From positions 22,508 through 86,507 of the forward strand of contig CAJTQM010000004.1 in NCBI GenBank assembly GCA_910578255.1: a stretch of 64,000 nucleotides of DNA. The letters run 5' to 3'. Positions within the stretch are counted from its first letter, which is position 1, and each line of letters starts with the position of its first letter. The position numbers were made by a program, and so were the translations under genes. The notes beneath the pieces are model-generated. The model was given only the letters and a program-made list of their open reading frames with translations. It was not told where the DNA came from and ran no database searches. Source of the DNA: an uncultured Oscillospiraceae bacterium. Its GTDB lineage: Bacteria; Bacillota; Clostridia; Oscillospirales; Ruminococcaceae. Shown in pieces: positions 8,207 through 16,077 of this stretch.

Positions 8207-8402
8207 TAAAATGAGTAGGAAAGGTATATGCTGATCCGGCTTTGGAAAATGGGCCGCGCTGTCATGGAAAACTGGAAAAACAGCGCATAGAAAGGCTTTA
8301 TCCGCCCGGATGAGGGGTATATCCGCCGAATTTCTTCTACATCGGCGTAACAGGGGGCTGCTTTTTCCAGTTGGCGGTCCGGGATGCAAATCGGAGGTTA
8401 CA
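8207..8402 (+). other. Structured untranslated leader, no recognised riboswitch
   Basis: About 190 bases separate the promoter from the start at 8403. Two hairpins are visible: arms GCGCTGT/ACAGCGC (8256-8286) and CGCCGA/TCGGCG (8324-8347). I looked for cyclic-di-GMP (GEMM) riboswitch core motifs and did not find them. The ribosome site CGGAGG is at 8392-8397. Confidence 0.4.
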
Positions 8403-11400
8403 ATGAAATTCAGAAAGATTCAATCCGTTTTATTGGCGGCAGCGATGGCCTTTACCATTTTGCCGCTGGGTTCCATACAGGCTTTGGCCGCTGCGACCAA
8501 GCCGACAACCCCTACGACCACCAAGCCGGTCCTTTCCTTTGAAAAAGGGGATGACGGGGACTCGGGTAAGGCTTCGATTGTTACAGGGCGAAGCATTGAT
8601 ATTTTGGAAACCTTCCCCGGCACGGTGACTTTTGTGCGGGAGAGTATGACCATTAAAAACAACGCCGAGGGCGGCAGCTATAACGCGGGTATTACAGTCA
8701 ACAAGGACTCAATCTCGGTGGCTGAGGCGTTTAATCCGGGCGCGGGTACCGAAGGAGGTTCTTATACGCCGGAGAGCGATCCGGCGACCAAGGGCGACTT
8801 CAACGTGACCGGAAACTATTATACCGTAACCGCTGAAGGCGTTTTGTGGGAAGAGAATACAGCCAGTGGCGCGAAGGCCACCGGTTATGTCCGGTCGGAT
8901 ACGCCTTCGGCTATTACCATGCTCAGTTCCATTACGCTCAGATGTACCTCGGCGGAAAAGCTGAACCAGGAGCCGGGATTTGAGGTGGTGCCGGACAGCG
9001 CCAGCGGCTCGCTGGAAAAGTTTGAGGGCGGCGATGTAGGTGTCATCAGCTATACCCAGGACCCCAAAAAGCAAAAAGAAATCCGTCTGGCGATTCAAAA
9101 GGGCAACTATCGAATTGAATTGACCTTAAACCCGAAATTGCAGTACAGCTTTGAGACAGACGACAAAGGCAACCAGATTCTGGTGGACGATGGAACGGGA
9201 AACAAGGTCCCGGTTCCGAAGGAGACGGATAACTTTGTCCGCGAGGGAACCACCTTCCGGCTGGATTTCCAGCTTCCCCAGTCCAACCCGATTATGCTGA
9301 CGGTGTACACCCCCCAGGCGGCGATGAACGAGGTTGAGACAAGGGTGGAAAACAGCGCTGGTTCCCGGCTGACCGACAGCGACAGAAAAGAAATCGACTG
9401 GGAAAAGCTGACCGACGCCCAGAAGGAAAAGCTTTACGCTTATATGCTCAGCGCCAACAACGATTTTGGCTATATTACCGGCAACTTTATGCTGCGCCAG
9501 TATATTCGCGAGTTTAACGCCCGGTTTAAAATCGAGTGGGAATGGAGGCCGGCAGACCCGGCGGACCAGAATGCGATTATAAAAGAGGGAACCAATACCG
9601 AATGGCAGCAGATGACGGTTACGGCCCAGGAGGACGATATTACCGGCACGCTGGAAGCGACGGTTTATTACGAAACCAAGGAGGGCAGCGGCGTTTGGCA
9701 GAAATCCAACACTGGCGCCATATCCAAGCCGGTGACCATTCGGGGCCGCGGCAAGCTGGTAGGTGTGACCCAGGTGCAGGAGATCGGTGAGAGCGGGACG
9801 AAAAGATACCCTGTCGCCGACCCGGACGCGCCGGAGGATGAGAAAACCACCGATCTGCCGGGCATCAAAACGCTGGACGCCTACAAGGGCAACGTCCCGG
9901 GGCTTGACATTCATCCGGTGGGCCCGTATCAGTATGATTTGCAGCTGAACATGGGCGCCAAAAATGGTGCCGCCAAATATGCCAGCGTTACCGTAGACGG
10001 CAAGGACGACGTGGCAAAGAATTCGGTGGTGCTGCGGACCTGGACCGGATCAGATACGCCGAGGGATTATACGCCGGGGGCGGAAATTTTCAATCCCCAA
10101 ACGGTATTGAGCAGCGAAACGCCGGGACTTGTCAACCTGTCGGTGATCGCCCAGCAGCTGCCGCCAAAGGCCGGGCCGCAGCAGGTGACGCTGACCTTCC
10201 GTTTCTTTGTGCAGGACCGTAACGGCCAGATTGTGCCCAGCTCTGAAAAGTTTTCGATTACCATCAACGTGCGGGACAGTTCCCCCAGCCAGGACAGTTC
10301 GCTGACGGCGCTGGAGATCCGCGACCAGGAGAATGAGAAGATCGAGTATCCCTTTGCTTCGGATCAGCTTTCTTATACCCAGAATACCACCGGAACCGTC
10401 CATATTCCGTGGAAATCGGAGGAGATCACCCTGACGCCGTTTGTCAACAGCGACTGGGGCCGGGACAAACCGATGAGCCTTACCTGGTATGACAGCAGCG
10501 GCAAACAAATCGGCGGCCCGGAGGAGATATTCGACGGCCAAAAGAGCGTCGCCATCCCGTTCGAAAAGGCAAACAGTCTGGTGAAGCTGAAGGTCCTGGT
10601 AAAATGCGAGGATCCGCGGGAGACTTATTGGTCCACCTACGAGCTGGATGTGATTCGGGATCTGCCCAGCGACGACGCTACCTTAAAGTCGCTCGGCATC
10701 TATTTCGAGGACGACAGCGAAATGGCAAACAACCTGATTTCCAATTTTGATCCGGCGGAAACGGAATACAGCATCGAGGTTCCCTATTCCACCAACCGGC
10801 TGCGGATTCGGGCGGAAAAGAACCACAAGCGGGCGAAGGGTCCGACGATTACGCCGGAGCTGGTGGGAAATAATCAGTACGACAAGGATCTGCAGTGGCT
10901 GGATGGTCTGAAGACAAGGTTTACCGAGGCGACGGACGGTATAGTGGATGTGACCTTTGAGATGCTGGCGGAAGACGGCGTGACCACCCGCACCTACACG
11001 GTACATATGCGCAGGCTGGATCCCAATAACGATCCGACCCTGAGCGGACTGCTGGTAGGCAATGCGGATGAGGAGAACGTCCCTTACGAGCCGGGCTTTA
11101 AGGCGGATACGCTTACCTATACGGCGGATATTCCGTACCAGACCAAACAGATCAAGCTGAACATCACGCCGACGGATTTAAATGTGTCCAACATCCAGAT
11201 TTATTCGCTGAACAAGGACCACCTTGTGTTCGAGATGAGCCAGGGTCAGGTGAAAGCCGGCGCGTGGACCTCGGCCATGGATGTTCTGCCCATTGACGAT
11301 GACACGATTTTGCGTGTTGGCCATCACACCTTCTACATTGTAGTGACGGCGGAAAATGAGACGGATACCCAGGAATACGAACTGCGGGTGCGCAGAGCCG

Positions 11401-13046
11401 AGCCCAGTGACGACGCTTTGTTAAAGTCCCTGGAATTGCAGGATCAGGACGGGAACAAGATTAAGACCTTTGGTTTCCATCCGGACGAGACCAGTTATAG
11501 TTTAAAAGTTCCTTACGAGACCAACGGGGTCAGCTTTACGCCCAATACCAATCATATGTGGGCCACCGTTCAGATCAATGAGGGGACGCAGATGGACATA
11601 GTGAGGCCGTATGTCATTGCCAGCGGCAAAACCTCCAAGGTCTTTAAACTCAACGATCCGGGCAATCCTAAGGAGTTTCAGGTAGTCATTACGGCGGAAG
11701 ACGGAGAAACCCAGAAGACATACAATATTTCCATCGACAGAGAGCCGCCCAGCAGCGACGCCCGGTTAAAAGGGCTGAAGGTAGATAATGCGGAGGAATT
11801 TAGTCCAGTTTTCGTCTCCAATGAGACCGATTACTCTGCGACCATTCCGGAAGGGGTCCAAGGGGCGATCATTACGGCAACGGTCAACCAGCCGGGCGCG
11901 ACGATCCGGATTGGCTATGTGTTGAGCGACGGAAGCTTTCAGGTGATTCAGGCGGCAGAAAGCGGGAAGCCTTCCGATATGATTGAAATCATTGAGGTAA
12001 ATCAAACGATTGGCGTTGAGGTTACGGCCCAGGACGGCGAAACCAAAATCATTTATAAGATCAACTTTACCAACGAAAACCTTGTCGAAAAGACCAACAA
12101 CGCCGATCTGCGGTCTTTGGTTGTGAACAAGGGGCAGATGACGCCGGACTTCCAGGCGGCGGTGACCGAATATGAGGTGGCCGTAACCGAGGATACCTGG
12201 TCGGTGGATATCATCCCGCGGGTGGCCGATCCGCTGGCAACGATGCGGGTGCTGGCGGGAACTAAGGAAATCGGTGACTACAACGGCAACTATGCACTGG
12301 CGCTGGTGGACGGGGAAAACGCCGTGACCATCGAGGTCACCTCTCCGGACGGGACGACAGTGAAGAATTACAGCCTGAAGATTTACCGCAACGAAGAGGG
12401 AAAACTGAAAAATCTGACCCCGCTGGAAGCGGAGCAGGTGGACTATAAGAATTCAGACAACGTGATCACAGTGATGATCAGCGAGTATCCGCGGGTTGGC
12501 GCCAGCGTCTTTAATACGCTGCGGGATTATCCGGAAAAGACGATCGTCTTCCAGGGAAATGACTATTCTTTGGAATTTAAAGCGTCGGATATCGACCGGG
12601 TTGTGCCGCAAAAAACAGTTTACGACTTTAGAATGTCCTTTGACTCGCCGGATTCGTCGGATATTTACAGTGAGATCGATTCCTATCAGGGCAACGGCGA
12701 CATTATCAACCGGGCGGTCTTTGTTTACTTCGAGGACGGCTCCAGCGACGATATGCTTCCGCTGCCGGGTCCTGCGGTTCTGCATTTGAACCTTGGCAAC
12801 AAATATGGAAGTCAAACGCTGTACTGGCACTACTACAACCGGGCGAGAGAACGGATTGATTATTACGGAACGATCAGAAGCAATAAACAGGGGACGGTTG
12901 CGGTTCGGATTGACCATTTTTCCACCTACATTGTCACGCCGTTCCATCGCATTGTCGGCTCGGAGGATTTGTCCAGTTCCATTGACGCGCTGGGCGCCGG
13001 TGGCAAGACCAATCCATATACTGGTTTGCGGGAGGTAAGATTTTGA
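8403..13046 (+). CDS. Large secreted protein with cadherin-like beta-sandwich repeats
   Basis: A 1547-residue protein with a signal peptide (MKFRKIQSVLLAAAMAFTIL, then LGSIQALAA). A Thr/Pro stretch and an N-terminal region of unknown fold reach to about residue 625. Six cadherin-like beta-sandwich units follow, starting near residues 630, 756, 876, 1002, 1117 and 1233, each with a D-(S/A/P)-x-L-x-x-L opening and a Y-x-(L/V/I) closing strand. The C-terminal region ends in KTNPYTGLREVRF. NPYTG resembles a class B sortase motif, but no hydrophobic helix follows. ATG 8403 has a good CGGAGG site. The stop overlaps the sortase start by 4 bp, so the sortase is the likely partner. Role unknown; adhesin or flagellum-associated surface layer are guesses. 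Confidence 0.8.
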   Translation: MKFRKIQSVLLAAAMAFTILPLGSIQALAAATKPTTPTTTKPVLSFEKGDDGDSGKASIVTGRSIDILETFPGTVTFVRESMTIKNNAEGGSYNAGITVNKDSISVAEAFNPGAGTEGGSYTPESDPATKGDFNVTGNYYTVTAEGVLWEENTASGAKATGYVRSDTPSAITMLSSITLRCTSAEKLNQEPGFEVVPDSASGSLEKFEGGDVGVISYTQDPKKQKEIRLAIQKGNYRIELTLNPKLQYSFETDDKGNQILVDDGTGNKVPVPKETDNFVREGTTFRLDFQLPQSNPIMLTVYTPQAAMNEVETRVENSAGSRLTDSDRKEIDWEKLTDAQKEKLYAYMLSANNDFGYITGNFMLRQYIREFNARFKIEWEWRPADPADQNAIIKEGTNTEWQQMTVTAQEDDITGTLEATVYYETKEGSGVWQKSNTGAISKPVTIRGRGKLVGVTQVQEIGESGTKRYPVADPDAPEDEKTTDLPGIKTLDAYKGNVPGLDIHPVGPYQYDLQLNMGAKNGAAKYASVTVDGKDDVAKNSVVLRTWTGSDTPRDYTPGAEIFNPQTVLSSETPGLVNLSVIAQQLPPKAGPQQVTLTFRFFVQDRNGQIVPSSEKFSITINVRDSSPSQDSSLTALEIRDQENEKIEYPFASDQLSYTQNTTGTVHIPWKSEEITLTPFVNSDWGRDKPMSLTWYDSSGKQIGGPEEIFDGQKSVAIPFEKANSLVKLKVLVKCEDPRETYWSTYELDVIRDLPSDDATLKSLGIYFEDDSEMANNLISNFDPAETEYSIEVPYSTNRLRIRAEKNHKRAKGPTITPELVGNNQYDKDLQWLDGLKTRFTEATDGIVDVTFEMLAEDGVTTRTYTVHMRRLDPNNDPTLSGLLVGNADEENVPYEPGFKADTLTYTADIPYQTKQIKLNITPTDLNVSNIQIYSLNKDHLVFEMSQGQVKAGAWTSAMDVLPIDDDTILRVGHHTFYIVVTAENETDTQEYELRVRRAEPSDDALLKSLELQDQDGNKIKTFGFHPDETSYSLKVPYETNGVSFTPNTNHMWATVQINEGTQMDIVRPYVIASGKTSKVFKLNDPGNPKEFQVVITAEDGETQKTYNISIDREPPSSDARLKGLKVDNAEEFSPVFVSNETDYSATIPEGVQGAIITATVNQPGATIRIGYVLSDGSFQVIQAAESGKPSDMIEIIEVNQTIGVEVTAQDGETKIIYKINFTNENLVEKTNNADLRSLVVNKGQMTPDFQAAVTEYEVAVTEDTWSVDIIPRVADPLATMRVLAGTKEIGDYNGNYALALVDGENAVTIEVTSPDGTTVKNYSLKIYRNEEGKLKNLTPLEAEQVDYKNSDNVITVMISEYPRVGASVFNTLRDYPEKTIVFQGNDYSLEFKASDIDRVVPQKTVYDFRMSFDSPDSSDIYSEIDSYQGNGDIINRAVFVYFEDGSSDDMLPLPGPAVLHLNLGNKYGSQTLYWHYYNRARERIDYYGTIRSNKQGTVAVRIDHFSTYIVTPFHRIVGSEDLSSSIDALGAGGKTNPYTGLREVRF

Positions 13047-13864
13047 AAAAATTCCTGCTGGTACTTGGGATAGTGTTGACATTCGCGCTGCTGTTGGGAG
13101 CGGCCGCTTATGTTCTCCTTTTCATGGAGGACCCAGTCCCAGAGGAGGTAGGACAATCTGCCAGTATCGCCGAGAAGGTCAGCAAACCGAAAAACGCCGA
13201 TGTGCGCGACCAGGCAGAAACCCAGGCGGATATCCTGGAAATGCTGGACTACGAAACCCGCAAGAATCGGGATACGGTGGGCTGGCTGGTGGTGCCGGGA
13301 ACCAAGATTAACAACAGCGTTCTCCAGTCGTATGACAATGCGGTTTATCTGCGGCAGGATGAGCGGCGGGAATACGACCTGTACGGCTGCTATTTTGTGG
13401 ATTATGAGTGCTCGGTGGGCTCTCGGGAGGAATTGAGCCCCAACACCATCATCTATGGGCACAGCGACCTAAAGGACAATCCGGACGGACCGAGATTTTC
13501 CCAGTTGTACCATTTTACCGACGCGGATTTTGCCCGGGAAACGCCGGTGATACAATTTTCCACGCTGGACGGTTTTATGTACTGGGAGGTTTTTGCGGTA
13601 TTGTATACGGAACTGAACGACAGCTTTATTTCGCCGGATCCGCCGGAGGGCATTGACCGGATGGCGGCGGCGGCGATGGAAAAATCCCTATACGACTATG
13701 GTGTGGAGGTCGGGCCGCAGGACCATGTCCTGCTCCTTTCCACCTGCACTGGCAGCTATGGCGCCAACGATACGAATCACCGGTTTGTCGTGCTGGCAAA
13801 GCTTTTGCCGGAGGACGCCGAGATTCCCACCCAGGCGCAGCTGGAGGTTCGAACAGAAAGTTAG
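13043..13864 (+). CDS. srtB: Class B sortase
   Basis: A membrane-anchored transpeptidase that links surface proteins to the wall or to each other. Residues 4-28 form the N-terminal membrane anchor, typical of class B. The catalytic residues are visible: His140 (YGHSD), Cys235 (LSTCTGSY) and Arg247 (HRFVVLAKL). The length of 273 and the long spacing between His and Cys fit SrtB. Translation starts at TTG 13043, overlapping the stop of the surface protein and preceded by GGGAGG, so it is coupled to its probable substrate. The gene continues closely into flgB (12 bp), putting rod genes in the same transcript. Confidence 0.92.
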   Translation: MKKFLLVLGIVLTFALLLGAAAYVLLFMEDPVPEEVGQSASIAEKVSKPKNADVRDQAETQADILEMLDYETRKNRDTVGWLVVPGTKINNSVLQSYDNAVYLRQDERREYDLYGCYFVDYECSVGSREELSPNTIIYGHSDLKDNPDGPRFSQLYHFTDADFARETPVIQFSTLDGFMYWEVFAVLYTELNDSFISPDPPEGIDRMAAAAMEKSLYDYGVEVGPQDHVLLLSTCTGSYGANDTNHRFVVLAKLLPEDAEIPTQAQLEVRTES

Positions 13865-13876
13865 GAGGAAAAACCA

Positions 13877-14224
13877 ATGTTTTTTGATTCCAAGCAGTTT
13901 TCCGTTATGCGCGGCGGCTTAGAGGGTCTGGCCATTCAGCAGCAGACGATTCTGCACAATCTGGCAAACCTGGACACGCCGGGCTATAAGGCCCGGTCGG
14001 TAAGCTTTGAGAATGTATTGAAGGATTCCAAAAGCCGGTACGATCTGAAGGCCTACATCTACACCGACGACGCGACCTCGATCCGGCCGGATGGAAATAA
14101 CGTGGACGCCGATACCGAGAGTTTGAAGCTTTATCAAAACTATGTACAGCAGCTGTATCTGTACCAGAAAATCAGCGGACAGTTCAGCAATCTTCGGTAT
14201 GTGATGAACCAGTCGGCCAAATAG
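13877..14224 (+). CDS. flgB: Flagellar proximal rod protein FlgB
   Basis: FlgB is the first rod component, built on the MS ring/FliE in the envelope. The 115-residue product begins with the N-terminal helix and rod signature (QTILHNLANLDTPGYKARSV) and ends in the C-terminal helix (LYQNYVQQLYLYQKISGQ). The length is close to the family's. It has an AGGAGG site and lies 18 bp before flgC. Unlike the common flgB-flgC-fliE order, fliE is about 8 kb away at the head of another operon. Confidence 0.93.
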   Translation: MFFDSKQFSVMRGGLEGLAIQQQTILHNLANLDTPGYKARSVSFENVLKDSKSRYDLKAYIYTDDATSIRPDGNNVDADTESLKLYQNYVQQLYLYQKISGQFSNLRYVMNQSAK

Positions 14225-14242
14225 CACAAAGGAGGGCTTTTC

Positions 14243-14677
14243 ATGTCTTTACTTGATTCGATGAACATTACCGGCTCTGCTCTGACCGCAGAACGCTTTC
14301 GCATGGATGTTGCTTTGCAGAATCTGGCCAACGTAAACAACACCCGCACCGCTGCCGGCGAGCCCTATCGCCGCAAGCAGGTGATCTTCCAGGAACGGGG
14401 GGTCAGCTTTGCCAGCGCGCTGCGGGAAGAAGAGGCCCGGGTAAAAGGCGGCGGTGTCCGGGTGACCCGGGTGGTCGAGAGCCAGCGGGACTTTATCCCG
14501 GTGTACGATCCGGCTCATCCCGACGCCAATGAGGAGGGCTACGTCATGATGCCAAATGTGGACGCCACCGAGGAGCGGATCGACCTGATGGCCGCCTCCA
14601 ATTCCTACGAAGCGAACCTGACCGCCCTTTCGCTGGTGAAATCTTTGGCGCTGAAGGCGCTGGAAATCGGCAAATAG
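14243..14677 (+). CDS. flgC: Flagellar proximal rod protein FlgC
   Basis: FlgC continues the rod above FlgB. The 144-residue protein shows the signature ALQNLANVNNTRTAAGEPYR near the N-terminus, the GVRVTRVVESQRDFIPVYDP segment of the family, and the C-terminal helix IDLMAASNSYEANLTALSLV. AAAGGAGGG precedes ATG 14243. It is followed after 72 bp by the MotA-like gene rather than fliE. Confidence 0.95.
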   Translation: MSLLDSMNITGSALTAERFRMDVALQNLANVNNTRTAAGEPYRRKQVIFQERGVSFASALREEEARVKGGGVRVTRVVESQRDFIPVYDPAHPDANEEGYVMMPNVDATEERIDLMAASNSYEANLTALSLVKSLALKALEIGK

Positions 14678-14749
14678 CAGGTACGGACACGTTAAGGCGT
14701 TTGCCCAAAGACGGGCCGGCGGCCAGATTTGCCAAGACGGAGGATTTTT

Positions 14750-15202
14750 ATGCAGTATACAATGAGCGCCGAATATTTCGCTCAGCAGATTCAATGCACC
14801 CGCGAAGGAAAACACGAGACGTTGCCGACGGTCCGCCAGCTGGTAGAACTGGCCTTTGCGGCGCGCAGCGAGGGACTGCTGAAAATGGACGATATGGTCA
14901 ACGACTACGCAAGATTCCCGGACCCGTTTTTGCGCAAGGCGGTGAACCTTGTGGTGGAGGTCGCCAATCCCGACGCCATTCGTCAGGTGCTTTATAACTT
15001 TATCCTCTCGTCGAAACGGGTTGCCAACAATAATCAGTTTCTCAATCAGGTGGTCATCACCGAGACAATGCTGGCCATCAGCCGGTCGGATGATTTGGAC
15101 TACGTGTTCACCTACCTCGTTCCCTCTTTTTTTGGGGTGGAGTACGAGCGGGAAGTGGTGAACGTTTACCGCAACTACAAAAAACAGCTGTTGGGAAGAT
15201 AA
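14750..15202 (+). CDS. Soluble protein resembling the MotA cytoplasmic region
   Basis: A 150-residue protein without membrane segments. Residues about 25-80 (VELAFAARSEGLLKMDDMVN, then DPFLRKAVNLVVEVANPDAI) align with the cytoplasmic loop of MotA encoded at 32427-33248 (VDLAKEARINGLLSLESKLE, DPFLKNSMMLVVDAVEPEKV): the LA-AR--GLL, DPFL and LVV-----P blocks match. The four MotA transmembrane helices are absent and the rest is helical. It may bind FliG or the stator, or be a diverged remnant kept for another use. The start is ATG 14750, behind GGAGG with a 6-base spacer. It sits between flgC and comFB in a flagellar operon. The similarity is by eye. Confidence 0.6.
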   Translation: MQYTMSAEYFAQQIQCTREGKHETLPTVRQLVELAFAARSEGLLKMDDMVNDYARFPDPFLRKAVNLVVEVANPDAIRQVLYNFILSSKRVANNNQFLNQVVITETMLAISRSDDLDYVFTYLVPSFFGVEYEREVVNVYRNYKKQLLGR

Positions 15203-15238
15203 CACCCCATCTGCCACGAGTCAGAAAGGATGATCGGG

Positions 15239-15502
15239 ATGTCGGATTACAAAAACGTAATGGAAGATTTGATCGAGGAGGAGTTTGACAGCCTGCAGCC
15301 CACCTTGGACTGCTGCACCTGCGAGGCCTGCCGCAGCGATATGATCGCTTATGCTTTGAATCAGCTGCCGCCCAAATACGTAGCTACCCGCAAGGGGGAG
15401 GTCTACTCCAAAACCTTTATTTTGCGCAATCAGCACCGGACCGACATTATGGCCGCGCTGACCAAGGCTGCCAGCGTTGTAAAGGCCAATCCCCGTCACT
15501 AG
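15239..15502 (+). CDS. comFB: ComFB family protein
   Basis: An 87-residue protein with the ComFB pattern: an acidic helix (NVMEDLIEEEFDSLQPTLDC), a Cys cluster CCTCEACRSD, then MIAYALNQLPPKYVATRKGE. The Cys cluster suggests metal binding. The family was named from a competence operon in Bacillus; members have more recently been reported to bind cyclic dinucleotides and affect motility, which would suit this location. ATG 15239 is preferred over ATG 15230 because AGAAAGG ends right at the latter. It is the last gene of the surface-protein/rod operon and is followed by a terminator at 15635. Confidence 0.85.
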   Translation: MSDYKNVMEDLIEEEFDSLQPTLDCCTCEACRSDMIAYALNQLPPKYVATRKGEVYSKTFILRNQHRTDIMAALTKAASVVKANPRH

Positions 15503-15634
15503 TTTTGCGTAAAACGGCTGTGGAGCCGCGAAAAAAGCGTCGGCTGACGTTTGAACCGGCGCGGCGTATACCAAAAATACACAAAAGAGGCGCTGTCAGC
15601 AGACGGTTTGTCCTCATGATTTAGTCAAAGAATT

Positions 15635-15673
15635 TGACCGCAACATTTGGAGGATGGGCGGTCATTTTCTTTT
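15635..15673 (+). terminator. Terminator after comFB
   Basis: TGACCGC (15635-15641) pairs with GCGGTCA (15658-15664) and is followed by TTTTCTTTT. Confidence 0.65.
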
Positions 15674-15927
15674 GCAAATCTGGCAAACCAGCGGTTACAA
15701 CGCCCAGGATCACCATGCAAAAAAGCCCTTCGTATGGAACCGTGCGCATCACCTGCTTTCAAAAGGGGAGTGACAAACCGCCTGCCGAATGCGACAGCGC
15801 CAAAAATATTTTAGAAAATTGGTTTGAACAATGCAGGACAGCCCGCGCCGTTTTCCTGCGAAAACCGCTTTCCACGGCCGTTTTTTGCGTCCTGCTCGAA
15901 TTCGAGAAAAAATTTGCCAGAATCCGC
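15674..15927 (+). other. Non-coding stretch upstream of the flagellin promoter
   Basis: No convincing gene or ribosome site was seen. A 7-bp long-range inverted repeat (GCAGGAC near 15832 with GTCCTGC near 15889) is the only structure noted; its meaning is unclear. Confidence 0.4.
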
Positions 15928-15954
15928 TTTAGTTTTTGGCAGGAGCAACGAATA
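15928..15954 (+). promoter_or_regulatory. Sigma-28 type promoter of the flagellin gene
   Basis: TTTAGTTT (15928-15935), 11 bases, AACGAATA (15947-15954). The -35 is six of eight to TAAAGTTT and the spacing is exact; the -10 keeps CGA. It is nearly identical to the element at 8180-8206. It predicts a leader of about 117 bases. Confidence 0.6.
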
Positions 15955-15982
15955 TTGTTGTTGAAAGCAAATTTGGTTTTCG

Positions 15983-16017
15983 GTTCCGGCCCTTGCAGGG
16001 CCCGCGGGGGGCGGAAC
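15983..16017 (+). promoter_or_regulatory. Hairpin in the flagellin mRNA leader
   Basis: An outer stem GTTCCG/CGGAAC encloses an inner GCCC-TTGCA-GGGC hairpin. No T run follows, so it is more likely a stabilising or regulatory leader element than a terminator. Confidence 0.5.
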
Positions 16018-16036
16018 TTGAAAATAAACAAAGCGT

Positions 16037-16071
16037 GGCTTCAAGGATGAGGCCGCATATTACAAGGAGGT
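16037..16071 (+). promoter_or_regulatory. Two CsrA-type binding sites in the flagellin leader
   Basis: Site 1 is a 6-bp hairpin (arms 16037-16042 and 16049-16054, one G-U pair) presenting loop AAGGAU; its CAAGGAUG core matches the CsrA consensus RUACARGGAUGU. Site 2, UUACAAGGAGGU at 16060-16071, matches ten of twelve and contains the ribosome site. The GGA cores are 21 bases apart, which would let one CsrA dimer bridge them. Confidence 0.75.
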
Positions 16072-16077
16072 TTCACC

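Noticed and set aside
8207-8402. Cyclic-di-GMP riboswitch in the surface-protein leader
   Set aside because: Hairpins exist, but the conserved GEMM core motifs were not found.
13035-13050. Programmed -1 frameshift fusing the surface protein to the sortase
   Set aside because: The frame relation fits, but AGATTTTGA is not a standard slippery heptamer, and a GGGAGG site precedes the sortase start.
14249-15217. 322-codon frame antisense to flgC and the MotA-like gene
   Set aside because: Shadow of two well supported forward genes.
15634-16050. 138-codon frame upstream of flagellin
   Set aside because: It covers the terminator, promoter and leader hairpins, lacks a good ribosome site and resembles no family.
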